The notes below the pieces were generated by a model. The model was given only the letters and a program-made list of their open reading frames with translations, searched no databases and had not been told where the DNA came from. Of a stretch of DNA of 64,000 nt, positions 10,446 to 21,931 are shown piece by piece (position 1 is the first letter of the stretch; each line of letters opens with the position of its first letter). The DNA is from Jaapia argillacea MUCL 33604 (taxonomy: Eukaryota > Basidiomycota > Agaricomycetes > Jaapiales > Jaapiaceae): positions 2,207,036-2,271,035 of the forward strand of contig KL197710.1 of NCBI GenBank assembly GCA_000697665.1, in the 5' to 3' direction. The position numbers and the translations under genes are program-made.

Positions 10446-12973
10446 TTACGAACCAGCTCTATCCTGCTTCGACCTCAACCTCCAATACGCCGTACACATA
10501 AACAACACCCAAGCCACTAAAATCAACACGACACTAGCGGCAGCAAACACCTCACCTCTCACACACTCCCTCTTACTCTTCTCCACTCTCAACCTCACAG
10601 CGACGAGTGGAGGTGAACAAGGTCTCGAATCTTCATCGAGTTGGGAGCGGGGGACTGTATCGGCGCATAGGAGGAGGTAATTAGGGTCTTGGGAAGGTGG
10701 TAGGGAATGAAGGAGGGGTACACGTTGTGATGGTGATGATGTGGAAGGGAGTGAAGGGTGAGCTTGACGTCGAGGATGGTATGGCCGATGATGGAAATTC
10801 GGATGTGTAGGTGATTCTTCGTTATCGCTATTATCCACCGATCCATACCCACCCTCCATAAAATCCTTTTGTCGCATCTTCAACTTCGCAACCACCGTTC
10901 TCGACTCGTCATCATCATCACCCTCACCCTCACCCCCATTCCTTGCAAACTCTTCAATACTATCATTATCATGATGAAGCGAATAACCAGCAGAAGGTAA
11001 TCGGATGTGCAAAGCTGCTTGTTCGGCTATCGCACGTTTTCGTGATTTGTCTAGGTAAGAAAGACCAAAGATGGCGACAAGTTGGATGATGTTGATTGAG
11101 ACGAATGCGTAGAGAAGGTATTGCATTGATGAGGACGAGGCTGTTGGTCCTGCTACGACCGAGGTAGAGGGAGGGGGGTTGGCTTCAACCTTTTTGTGGA
11201 CGTCTAACAATAGACCGATGAGTGTTTGAGAGATCGTCGAGCCTGCTTGCTCGAGCTGCAATTCAGGTTCAGTACAAAAGCAAAAGTGATAGAACAGTGA
11301 ATGACTTACACTTTTATGCGCGCCCAACGTCGTAGACACATATTTCAGCGGAACGATTTGCGGAACGATCAAAACCAAAAGTACTAAAAATCAAACAAAC
11401 ACAACGAATAAGCATCTCCCCATCCAACGACAAAACCTCACCACTCACAAGGTGAGAACCCATTCCCAATCCCAAACGCCGCAATCGCCAAATCCGGGCC
11501 TTTAGTCCAACTAGGCGGAAGAGCCAACCATATATAACAGATCAAGGTCAAAGAGCCTGACAACATCAATAAATGGATGACGATGGGACGATTTTTGAGG
11601 CGGTCGGTGATGTAGCCGCAGATTGGGTAGAGGATTACGGAGCCTGCGAGGAGGTAGGAAGCTTTGTTGGATGCTTCGAGGTCGGTTAGGTTGTAACGGA
11701 CTTGGATGATGTTTCTAAAAGGGGGGTGAATAGGTTAGAGGAGAGAAGGGAGTGATATGGGAAGAAGCTCACGCTGCGAGATGAGTGAATGGGGACCAGA
11801 TGGTTCCACAAAGGACGTTCAACCCGATATACCTGTACAATTCTTCGTCAGACGAAGACACTGCACAACGAAAGCAGATTACTCACGCCCAAAAGACATC
11901 TCCAAGTTTAGTAATCCTCCTAAAATCCACCTTTCTCTTCTTCGCAACAACCGCCAACGCCTCCTCCTCTGACAAACTAACAGGTCCCCTCCCATGCTTC
12001 TTCCTCTGATTCGCAGCTTCCTCCTCCACTTCAGCTGCCTCCAACTCCGTCCCACTCTCCCTCACGATCCACCTACTAGCCAAGACATAAAGACCATTGA
12101 CAAAAACGCTGAACCCCGCCAAACACGTACTAGCCACGAACGGAGCATGTGGACCGAATTTTTCACTCAGCGGGAAGGAGATACGGGCTGAGATGAATGA
12201 AGCTCCTTTGCCGGCTACGAGACCGAGGGCGAGGGATACGCCTAGGCCGTGTGTACGGAAAAAACGGACGATGATGGTTTCTTGGACTACTGCGAGGGGA
12301 GATACGCCAAGGCCGAAAACGAAGAGGCCGAAAGCCATTAGGCGGACGTTGGAGGTTAGGTCGCCAATTAGGAGGAGTGCTTGGCCTATATATAATGTGC
12401 ATTAAATTAGATATGATGTGAGTTTGTGGGATGGTGGTGGGACTGACCGGCAAAGATGACACCGGTTGCGAGGATACTTGTGTAGGTGGTTCCGAGTCTG
12501 CTGGCCATGATTCCTCCGACTAGAGGTGTCCATGTGCTGTTGAGACTGAGAGCGGAGAGGAGGAGACTGAATTCTGTGTTATTTGTTCCCATTTCGCGAG
12601 TGAGACGGGATTTTAGTGGGCCGAGGATATACGACGCGCTGGGAGGGAATGAATATTCAAGAATGAGAATTCGGAGGCGAGAAGGCACTTACTAGTGTGA
12701 GCCGATACTTAGAGAACACGCGCATAGTAGTGCGAGGGCTCGAACGAAGAAAGCGTTTGCTGGCGGAGGAGAGTGTCGGTGTCTGTGGTGATTGGTAGAG
12801 TGTTGGACCAAGGGCTCGGTGGAGGTGATATCTATTTCGTGTTCGACGTCGTCGTCGTCTTCATCGTGACGTGGGATGAGATGTTCGAGGTCAGAGTCAT
12901 AGTCTATGTTTGAGTCACGACGGTGGGGCGTGTAGCCCTCTGGAAGGACGTGTACGGAAGTGGTGCGGGACAT
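10446..12973 (-). CDS. MFS transporter, MFSD1-like
   Basis: The start at 12973 gives an acidic cytosolic tail (DSDLEHLIPRHDEDDDD) before helix 1 (RALALLCACSLSIGSHYA). The next exons carry LGPLKSRLTREMGTNNTEF, LSLNSTWTPLVGGIMASRLG, LFVFGLGVSPLAVVQETIIV, then LGVSLALGLVAGKGASFISA and VASTCLAGFSVFVNGLYVLA. The second half includes YLLYAFVSINIIQLVAIFGL and a long acidic and Ser-rich cytosolic stretch before a last helix (AAASVVLILVAWVLFMCTAY). The first-half motifs match MFSD1 and its fungal relatives, which sit in lysosomal or vacuolar membranes; human MFSD1 is reported to carry dipeptides. The substrate here is inferred by homology only. Exon joins between 11400 and 11880 were only roughly placed. 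Confidence 0.82.
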
Positions 12974-15328
12974 TGCACGAATGTCAGGCTGTGATTAGGG
13001 ACCGTGAAGGTAGTACGAGACCAAGTGAGTGGGAGGGAAATGCTACAGCAGAGGGATATTAATATTATGAAAAGAGTGGGGCGGAATGAGGCGGAGGCGG
13101 ACAGGCAGGGATCAAGTCTAGATCCATTCTCTGCGTTATCAGATAACTCGTGTCATCAAAATCCGCTGCAGATCGACCCACTTTCGGCCGATCATCTTTC
13201 CGCCCATAACCGCCTGCTCAACTATACTATCCGAGTCTATCTCTTCGTCTCTCTCGTCTCCATATCTTGTCCACCATAAATCATGTCTGCCACTTGTTCG
13301 AAACCGGAATACGCATCCCTCACCCATGCCTTACGAACCATACCCTCCCGGGCCCCGCTTGCAGCATCAACGTATGTGTTACAACATTTCGAGTCACTGC
13401 CTGCTTTCTCTGCCTTGTCTCCGTGTAACAACGACATCGGCCATACTTGGCCAGCGCGAGGCAACTGGTGATCTGATAAGATCAGCCTGACTCTGCGTCC
13501 TCCTTTCTCTCCGAGTGCGATCACGAAGATCTTCTTGGCAGGAGCAAACCTGTCATACTTCCCTAATAGACAATTTGCCACCACTTAGCTCATCATTGCT
13601 CAATCGCACCTCTGGTGACTGTTTCGCGACGTAGGCACCACGAGAGCAGCATCGTGTCGTTCCTTACACCCGCACAAATCCCTCTACCAAACTGACCAAA
13701 AGCTTCTTTCGCCACCTCCCCGGTGGCCATCTCCTGCCCCATAGAGCCGACCCATCTCAACCCATTGCAGATCACGGCCAGCACGCCAATTATGCCTTAT
13801 GGGTCAAGTGGCCATCTACACGCGGACCGATTCCTCCTTTGCACCTGGCGAAGTTGTCCTTTGGTTTTTACATATTCGACCATCGCCGTTCTACTCGCAG
13901 CAACCACACTCTTCGATCTTCCCCGCCTATACCAACCAAAAACTCAGAGGCACGAGAAGGCTAGGTCACCTCCATCTGGCCCTATTCAATAACCTCACCT
14001 CTCCGTTCACAATCTTTGTTCCGTTCACGTAGCCAATCCCATCGTCGGGCTTCAAGGCTCTGGACGCAACTTCACTTGGTTAGATGCTCCGCTCGTGATA
14101 GACTATGGCGCCCACACAGCTTTTTGTCACCTTTGCTCAGGCTTGTACTACTTTGGATCTCAACCGTCTCCGATATGGACACCGAAGGTCTATGCCTCTT
14201 CGACTGTTTAGCTTTTTGCCCTGGCGCGGAACCTTGTGCCAGGAATTACGGTAACTTCGCTCGCCCATCCATCGAGATTCTATGGCATAGATTATCCCCC
14301 CCGTGCTTTTGACCAGCTGGCCCGTATGGATTTCCGAACTCCCCTGCTTTGTGGATCACGGTATCGATACAGTGCTGTTTTGTTCCATGTAAAGGCTGCT
14401 CCGCTTGGGATATCCTACGTGCAGATACACTTTAAAGCCTCTGGATGCGACTTGCTTTCCCCACCCTCACGACTATCGCCGATAAGCCCGATGTTCACTA
14501 CCACAGCCCACCTCACCAATTCCACGGCTGTCAACTTCCAACATGTTATTGAGTGTGTACGGCACCGCATCGTAGCGTATGTCAATCTGCTCTGTTGACT
14601 TCCGCCACTGCTGTGCATTAAGTAGGTGCCGAGAGGGCACAGGGCAGAGTTCCTTGAAACAGGGTTGGTGCCCACCCTGGTCGATGGGGAGGCCTTGCTG
14701 CGCATGCCACATACCCTCCGAACGATTCAATACATTGACATTCTGTACCCCACATACCTTCTCCTCGTCTCCTCATCGTCTGCATTCCTCGGACACGATG
14801 CACAGTACATACGCCACACTGCCCATTCTAGGGAGAAAACGTGTTAGGAGGGGATCAAATCAAAAGTGGTGTTCTCTCGTAAGCCAAGATGATCAAGCTT
14901 TTTTGTCCCTCGGACGGAGCAGCTCCCACCGCGCAACGTGCTGTTCATTCCCGAGGTTGAGCTCCGGCGCTCCGCAAAGAAAACTTGTCCCCGTTCAGAC
15001 CATCGGATTGTGCGCCACCGTCTCTACAACTGTCAACTGTACTTGTAGCGCACTGCTATCTTGTTGTGATCGGCGTGTCCTAAAGCTCGGAGGATCATTG
15101 GGTGACGCTCGGCCTCGTTGTTCCTCGGCATATCCAGTGTTGCAAGATCTTTTTGATCCCTCCGCCTCGTTCCCAACCCGTTAATCTAATCCACGTCGGG
15201 CACGTTTTACCCCAAGTTTTCTCTTGCTGCTGCGTATAAGAACGACTGGATCGCTCTTTGACGTTTTCCCCTTGCTTTTTCACTCTCTCACTCTCGCGCG
15301 ACACCCACCATCACCACCATTCACCGCA
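12974..15328. other. 2.35 kb without a resolvable gene; coding-like fragments on the plus strand
   Basis: The stretch lies between two divergent genes. Plus-strand frames with protein-like composition occur in sequence: MSATCSKPEYASLTHALRTI at 13283, ISLTLRPPFSPSAITKIFLA near 13490, SSGHLHADRF and IYTRTDSSFAPGEVVLWFL near 13800, NPIVGLQGSGRNFTWLDAPL near 14035 and GITVTSLAHPSRFYGIDYPP near 14240. They change frame without convincing donor and acceptor pairs, and no family was recognised. The minus strand also has a 115-codon frame over 13237-13584. A decayed gene, a badly resolved gene with unusual introns, or chance frames are all possible. The 201-codon frame at 14579-15184 is rich in Ser and Cys and looks spurious. 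The pyrimidine-rich run before 15329 is probably the GH16 promoter. Confidence 0.35.
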
Positions 15329-17125
15329 ATGTTCGAACTACTACCCTTATCACTAATATGTCTCCTCCTCTTCACTCCTCTCGACTCCGCCACCGTCCTC
15401 CCAGGAATTTCCTCCTCGCCATTCGGACTCAGTCGAAGAACAACGAATCCATTATTGTCGAGTCTACAACCGCGGTCACAGTTGGAGTCTGAAGCGAATG
15501 GGACTATGTTCTTGTGGGTGATTCAGGATACGTATCAGGGGCAGAACTTCTTTGAGTGAGTTTCCAATCCGTTCTTGAGCGAGAGGGGAAAGGGAATCCT
15601 GATTTTGTTTTATGGTGTACAGTCGATGGGATTTTTATAATTATTCGGATCCTACACAGTATGTAGTTCTCTCTACCGATCCCCCGCCACTACTAACACA
15701 CAAATCTTAGTGGAACAGTCACGTGCGCATCCTCACTTTAACCCCGTCGGTTCAAACCAGGTTCCTGACCGATACAACCACTCACAGATATGTAAACCGC
15801 TCAGACGCTTTCGACCTGGGTCTAGCATACGTCACACCCCAAAACCAGGTTATCATGAAAGGTGATAACACAACTTGGCTCGCATCAGGTCAATACCGCA
15901 ACAGGTCTGTTTTTTTTTGTTTTTTTCGGCCCTTGGTTAAAGTTCTGATGATGGAGGTTTGGTTTGAAGTGTGAGGATATCGAGTCAAAAGCAATATAAC
16001 ACTGGGTTGTTCATCCTTGACGCGGATCGAGCACCTTGGGGATGTGGAGTCTGGCCGGCGTTTTGGACTGTCGGTGGGGGTGCTTGGCCATATGTGGGTC
16101 ATATCATGAATTTGGTGGAGGGTTGGGTGACTGACGGGTTCTTCTTGTAGACTGGCGAAATTGATATTATTGAGGGAGTTCATGATAATCAGCATAATCA
16201 AGTTACGTGGCATACAGGGCCTGGTGAGTCCTCCTACTCTCTTTCGCTTCGAATCCCGAAATTGAAACCCTGGCTTTTGTCAGGTTGTTCACTCACGCCA
16301 TCATCCAACTTTACTGGTACTTCAGTCGTAAGTCCCTTCCCTCCCCTCCCCCGTGTCCTCCATAAACCGACTCGGATCACACCAGGCGACGAATGGACAA
16401 CCGAACTTGGACTGCAACGGTCTACTAGACAACAATGCAGGATGTGGTGTCGTGGAATGGAGTAGAGCGTCATACGGTCCAACTTTTGATGCTCAAGGGG
16501 GTGGTGTATTTGCTATGAAATGGGACGACCAGGGTATCTCAGTTTGTGAGTCCTCACCATTCGAGAACCTTGTTGTTCTCGTGTTGACTTTGTGTTGGGG
16601 GCGGATCTTAGGGTCGTTCTACCGTGCTGCAGTCCCTACAGATATCGTCTCTGGAAGCCCTGACCCTTCAACTTGGGGTAAACCTGTAGCGACTCTCGAA
16701 CCCGCTGGTTGTAACCCAATCACGAACTTTGTCAATCATTCTATTGTGTTTGATATCACATTTTGTGGTAAGTTATGTTCTGTCAAGTCATCCCCCGAGA
16801 CTCTGAAGCTGATTATTGTGTAGGTGATTGGGCTGGTAACTCGTATGCCACCTCTGGATGCCCTGGTACATGTGCGGATCGTATCATGGATCCTAGCAAC
16901 TTCGTGGTAAGCACCTCGTACCCTCTGCTCTCTCATCCACGTTCTCTATCTCACAGGAGTATGTAGAACGCATCTTGGATCATCAACTCCCTCCAGGTTT
17001 ACAGGAAGCAGTTGGTATACGGTGGAGTTAGCGGGGCTGAATCGCATCATTTTCTCAGCAACCAGGTTGTCCGGTGGATGCCCCTCGTCTTGGTTGCCGT
17101 GAGCATCGCCCTCCTCGGTGTATGA
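15329..17125 (+). CDS. Secreted GH16 beta-glucanase (laminarinase type) with a hydrophobic C-terminal tail
   Basis: A signal peptide (MFELLPLSLICLLLFTPLDS) opens the protein. The catalytic fold follows through RWDFYNYSDPTHGTVTYVN, ILDADRAPWGCGVWPAFWTV, GEIDIIEGVHDNQHNQVTWH, NNAGCGVVEWSRASYGPTFD, GGGVFAMKWDDQGISVW, FVNHSIVFDITFCGDWAG and SGCPGTCADRIMDPSNFVN, ending NASWIINSLQVYRKQ. The ExDxxE motif (EIDIIE) holds the nucleophile and acid/base glutamates. Order and motifs match Phanerochaete Lam16A-like enzymes that cleave beta-1,3(4)-glucans of cell walls. At least eight small exons are needed; one is only 12 bases (15710-15721). After the fold comes a short linker and a hydrophobic end (WMPLVLVAVSIALLGV, stop 17123-17125), suggesting a GPI anchor or membrane tether. 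Confidence 0.93.
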
Positions 17126-17549
17126 AGCGCTGCCTCGGGATGCTGGGCATTTAGGGGGGCTGCTTCCTCCCGACTTTGATTGTTGTAGAATTGTAGAGTC
17201 GTTACGTGTACAATGACCTTGATGCTTGATGAATGCAATGACTTTTGGACATTCGTCGATTTCTGCGACCATCGACAGCTGTAGGAAGATTATATTTCTC
17301 TGTTGCTTCTTCAAGACACGGCGTCTACATAGGTCGCACTGGAGACCCGTTCGCGCGATGGGGGAGTGTGAATATAACCAAGTATTGTATGCAAAATGCT
17401 AAGTGGTGGTGGACACGAAAGCAGCTATCGACATGATCCGGCGACTAGGCCGAAAGGTAAAGTGGAAATAGCGCCAGCGGAGGGAGGGAGTCAGTGCGAT
17501 GATGATACACACATCTACATCCAAAAACGACACCAGAAGTCAAAGGACG
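17126..17549. other. Intergenic stretch between convergent genes
   Basis: About 0.42 kb between the GH16 stop and the RasGEF stop. It should hold both 3' ends. No motif, repeat or credible open frame was seen. Confidence 0.5.
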
Positions 17550-20500
17550 TCATTGCCAGAACAGTATCCTTCGTATGAGACTAGGATCTTTGGTCTGATG
17601 AGAGTAGTCTCGCAAAGCACCGCGTGTCATAATGGCGCTGGGGGTATCGTCGGTGCCGGTCAATTCCGAAGGTGGTGAAAGACGCGATCTTTGCATCTGT
17701 GGAGGGTGTCACTGAGACGAACCTAGGGCAGAATAATTTGGCGCTTACCTCTTCGGTCATCAGGCATTCCCTTGTCAACAGATCCTGAATTGCGGGGCGG
17801 TGCTGAAATTCGTAATCATTGGAAAGGCGACATTGGATCTGGCACTGCGTAGTGCTAGCGATGAATTTGCCCATCAGATTGAACTTGCCCCAATGAATCT
17901 TGGTCGGGTCATTGGGATTGAAATCTGGATTGCCTTCATGGGTCCGTATGAGATCTGAGACGTGGACTTCACTGTGCGGAATGTTAGAAAAATGGTCCTG
18001 GGATCGAAGAGATAAGGCGTGCTCACAGGGCAGGAATACATGCACCTTTAGTAGCTCTCAGTGCCATCCGGTACGCTCGGTGCGAGCGTATATATTGGAG
18101 GAGCAGGTCGAAAGTTTGAAGTTGTTTATATTGAGGCCAGGATTTCGCTCGGAAGATCTCCATTGTCTCGTCATCCGGAAAGGTGGAATTGTTGATACCT
18201 GCCACGAAGGCACGTAATGCTGAGTAGTTGTTCAGCCGTCGTAAAGCCGTTGCGACGTCCACGAATTTCTCGATTTGTCGTGCACGAGCTTTTGGCTTGT
18301 CGTGACATAGTATCAGAGACACGACCCTGAAAGAGTTTGATTCCACTTATAGAACAAATCCGTAACGTGTCGAACTTACCAGTCTGCAAGATGGCTGGAT
18401 ACCTGACTAAATCGTGCGATCGAATCCGAATTAGCCTCCTTGCGTCCAGGGACGAGTGTGTGTTGTAGCCAATCTCGAGGCTATATAATAATCTCGTCAT
18501 TGTAAGGACCGATAAATCCCATCACCCTGCTCACCTCGATCTCGAGGAATAACTTCGATTCGAGTCTCGTAATCTCCTCGGCAAGAACCATGGACTCCAA
18601 GAGACTAACTTCCTGGGCCATCTTCTGGAGCTCCTTGAGAATCTGTTTGGGTGTCAAATCGGAAGGATCCGATGAGTTGGATGAAATGGAAGGTAACATC
18701 ATTTCCCCTGCCACCAAGGACTTGGCGGTTAGGGGGAGACTGTACTTCCGTTCACGTCCATACGTTCCAGATTTTCCATTAGGACCGCTCCGTGAAGGAC
18801 TACCAGACTGTCGAGTATCTGTTGGCATGGCGGCATCCTCCTCTTCACCAAAGTTACTGGATGAGTCGTCACTCTCATAGGTGTGATCGGTGACCTTGAG
18901 AGCCCAAGCCGAGTCGTTATCTACTAGATTCGGATAGTTCTCGATGAAGGGAAGGAAGTCGGAACCATAATGGAGGAGATGTGTTTTTCCGATGATTGAC
19001 CGTACAAGAGCCGCCAGAGCTCCTTGCGTTCCGCGCACCGCGAAATCACCTGGATAGTCTTGCATCCAGGTCTCTAAAAGGTGGCATATCCTGAGAGTCA
19101 TGCAATTTAATCAACATGGTTATGGTTATTGCCCACAAATAGCAACACACCTCATCTGAGCGAAGCAAGCAAACATTGGATCCGCGGAAGGTTCGTCGAG
19201 CTGACGCATACGCTTTTGCATGGCCAGCAGGACGCTGCGCGGCGTTGCAAATCTACGGTACGTTAAGAGAAAATGTGATATATACGAGGGATCTTCAGGC
19301 ACAATCAGACAACTGGCGGACACGAAATAAAGGAAAATATCTCACCATCCCCGCTGACGGCCAAAAACAGAAGCTTATCGAGGAGTTGTTCTAAGGTAGC
19401 CCAAGGGGCTGGCTTGCTAAAATATAGAGGTCACCGATGTCACACACCTCGATGCAGGTTCCAAATGTACGTACAGGTCCTTATCCTTCTCGTCTCTGGT
19501 AAGGTCTTCATCTCTGTCTTCCGTAGGGTCGACTTGCTCATCTGGCTCGGGGGAATCGTCTGGAGGGGGGTCCTTGTTGATGTTCGGGGAAACGCCTAGA
19601 CCGACACCGCTCCGAAGCGATGCCTTCTCGATCTCCAGTCCTCTCTGCTGATTCTTGAGCCTCTCGTGCTCAGATAACAGGTCACTGGTGGATCTTGCTC
19701 GAGTGGGTGAAGTCGGGGACGATGCGTCAGAGGTGGACTGAAGAGTGGAGTGGGGGAATCTTGATTGTGAGGAGGTCTTGTGCAGAGGGTGTGGTTGCGG
19801 TTGCGGCTGTGATTGCGAGGTCGCAGACGCAGACGCAGCAGTCGGTGTCACTGACGATGCTCTCAACCCTTCCCACGGCGCTCGCGACGCCAGCATTTGG
19901 GGTGAAGCAGGATTTCGATACTGTCCAATGTCATCCAGTCGAGGACCACCTGGAGGATACGACGACACGATCTCAACATGTCCCTGGTTAGGGACCCACA
20001 TAAAAGACGTACGGCGATCCTTAAAAACAGCGTGCAATAGCCAGTCGAACGATCGTCGCATCTTCTCTTTCCCAGCGTCACTCGACGATGAAACCTCGAC
20101 AATCCCAACATCATAGGACCGACAGAGCAAGTTAGCCTTTCGAGGCTCAACACGAGTTTCCAAGTCGGACTTGCAAGCAACTACCACCGTGGGGAGCTTC
20201 AGCGCGCGGTACTCATCTGCACATATGTCACCTGAAGGTAACTGTAGTCACGGAACAAAGGCTTACGAAGTAGACGCTCGACTGGTTTGAAAGACGTCTC
20301 ACTGGAGGCATCATAACAAACAATGACTCCTTCAATGTTGGGGGCACCTCCAGGCCAGACTGGACCTCCTGAAGATGAGGACACTCCAGAGGCTGAGGGC
20401 ACACTCTCCAGGCTATCTGGAGGGACGTCTAGTTCCATGACTCCCAGAAATCGATCGGAGCTTTGATGATCCTGAGGAAGCTTTCCGACACGAAAGGTAT

Positions 20501-21553
20501 CTGTGCAACAGTGTGAATATCCCTCAGGAGAAAGGGTAGGGGGAAATGAGACGAACAATTGAATGCACCTGTCCGGCCGACAGGAACAGAACATGGTGTA
20601 GGTTCGGATAGCCCATACGGCTTCAAACCTTTCTTGATCAACGTCGACTTGCCGCAACCAGGTGTCCCTGCGATGGCGATGGAGACTTCGGGCCAAGGAT
20701 AATTTGGGATCGAAACGTGTGTGTTAATGGGCCTCAATTTGGTGGAATGTGAGGGATTCACGCCCAAACTACCACTCCTTGTTCGACCCGGTGCTTCGAA
20801 GACAGGTGCGGAGTAAGTACTGCGCCGAGGTGGGAGGTGGGAGGTGGAGGATCGTCCAAAGGCAGATTTCTCTGAGCCAGTGATGCTAATACTGCTGAGA
20901 CTCGCAGTTGAACCAAGTGGGGGTAAACGGGGCGGCAAGGAAAGGTCTCCAGGGCGAGTCAAAGACTCCCGTCTCGACCTTCCTTTGGATGGTGTTCTCC
21001 TGGGACTATCAATCCGCCTACCCAACGTCTCCGATAGCTCTACGTCCGAGTCATCCAGAGGTGATTCGGCGTCCGGCACAGTGCTCACGCTTGCAGCTCT
21101 ACTTCTGGAGGCGAGCCCGACTGTAGACCCACTCGGACTAAGTTGTACATCTCCGTCGGCCGAAGCCAGTCCCTCTGACAGTCCAACAGCGAACGAAGAA
21201 GAAGCTTCTGGTTCTTCAAAGTCAAAGGCAAGATCAAACTTCGGGTGCCGTTGGAAGAGCGTGGAAGTATGGTCGCGCTGGTAATCCATGAATGAGTCAA
21301 CGGAGACGGATTTGCGAAGGCTTGCAGGGGGTGCTAGCGAGTGGGTTGGTGAGCCGTCTGGGATTCCACTCTCGATAGGAATGGAGGACATGGCAGTCAT
21401 GAAGGTCTCTTGGGAAGCAAACGAAGCTGAGGATGGATTCAGCCTGAGTGAGACCTTGGAAGCAGAGTCGGCATCAGTGATTCGTCGGCGGGAACCTGTG
21501 GATAGGAACTCGAGCGAGGGTGAGTGCTTTGGACGAGGAGTATCGGCGGCCAT
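17550..21553 (-). CDS. Ras-like GTPase domain fused to a RasGEF (CDC25) domain
   Basis: The start at 21553 (MAADTPRPKHSPSLEF) follows an upstream in-frame codon that is less likely. A long Ser-rich region leads to a P-loop (SIAIAGTPGCGKSTLIKKGL), then IEGVIVCYDASSETSFKPVE and VVVACKSDL, with CKSD in place of the NKxD guanine motif, and EVSSSSDAGKEKMRRSFDWL. A Gln/Pro/Ser-rich linker follows (SATSQSQPQPQPHP). The RasGEF N-terminal motif comes next (SHFLLTYRRFATPRSVLLAM, HLLETWMQDYPGDF). The catalytic CDC25 domain reads IEKFVDVATALRRLNNYSAL, AFVAGINNS and ALRATKGACIPAL, with EGNPDFNPNDPTKIHWGKFN and a tail ending at TGA 17550-17552. It should activate a Ras-family GTPase at a membrane; whether the N-terminal GTPase-like domain binds nucleotide is unknown. 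This fusion is known in basidiomycetes. Confidence 0.9.
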
Positions 21554-21931
21554 TACAAGCACGTAGGGCAAGGATAGCAATTGGCCAGAGACCACCAGAA
21601 ATACTGAAATACCAAGGCGGCGACCAGCACAGCGTTTCACGAGAACAAGCAGTCCATATCCAGTAACCTCTTCAGCCTCAACTCCATTACGTCAAACAAC
21701 CAACAGTTTATCCCGTTCCTTTCTGCGTAACCATCCCAGCCCACGGATGATAGACTTTAAAGATCACATCACATTGCCGTCTGCACGGACTCATAAAACA
21801 GGAGGCAGGCACTGGAGCGACTACATTAACCTGTATCGTTGGCAAGCCGAACAGCGGCAGAGTCTGAACATTGCCAATCGAACTTCAATGTAATCCAACT
21901 GAACACCCTCCCGAAAACCGCCTCGACCTTC
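21554..21931. other. Intergenic stretch, promoter side of the RasGEF gene
   Basis: About 0.38 kb between the MYG1 stop and the RasGEF start, both on the minus strand. No separate gene, repeat or motif is seen; it presumably contains the RasGEF promoter and the MYG1 3' UTR. Confidence 0.45.

Noticed and set aside
14579-15184. 201-codon plus-strand frame
   Set aside because: It is rich in Ser and Cys and has no motif or signal peptide, and it overlaps the likely GH16 promoter. Such frames arise by chance in this base composition.
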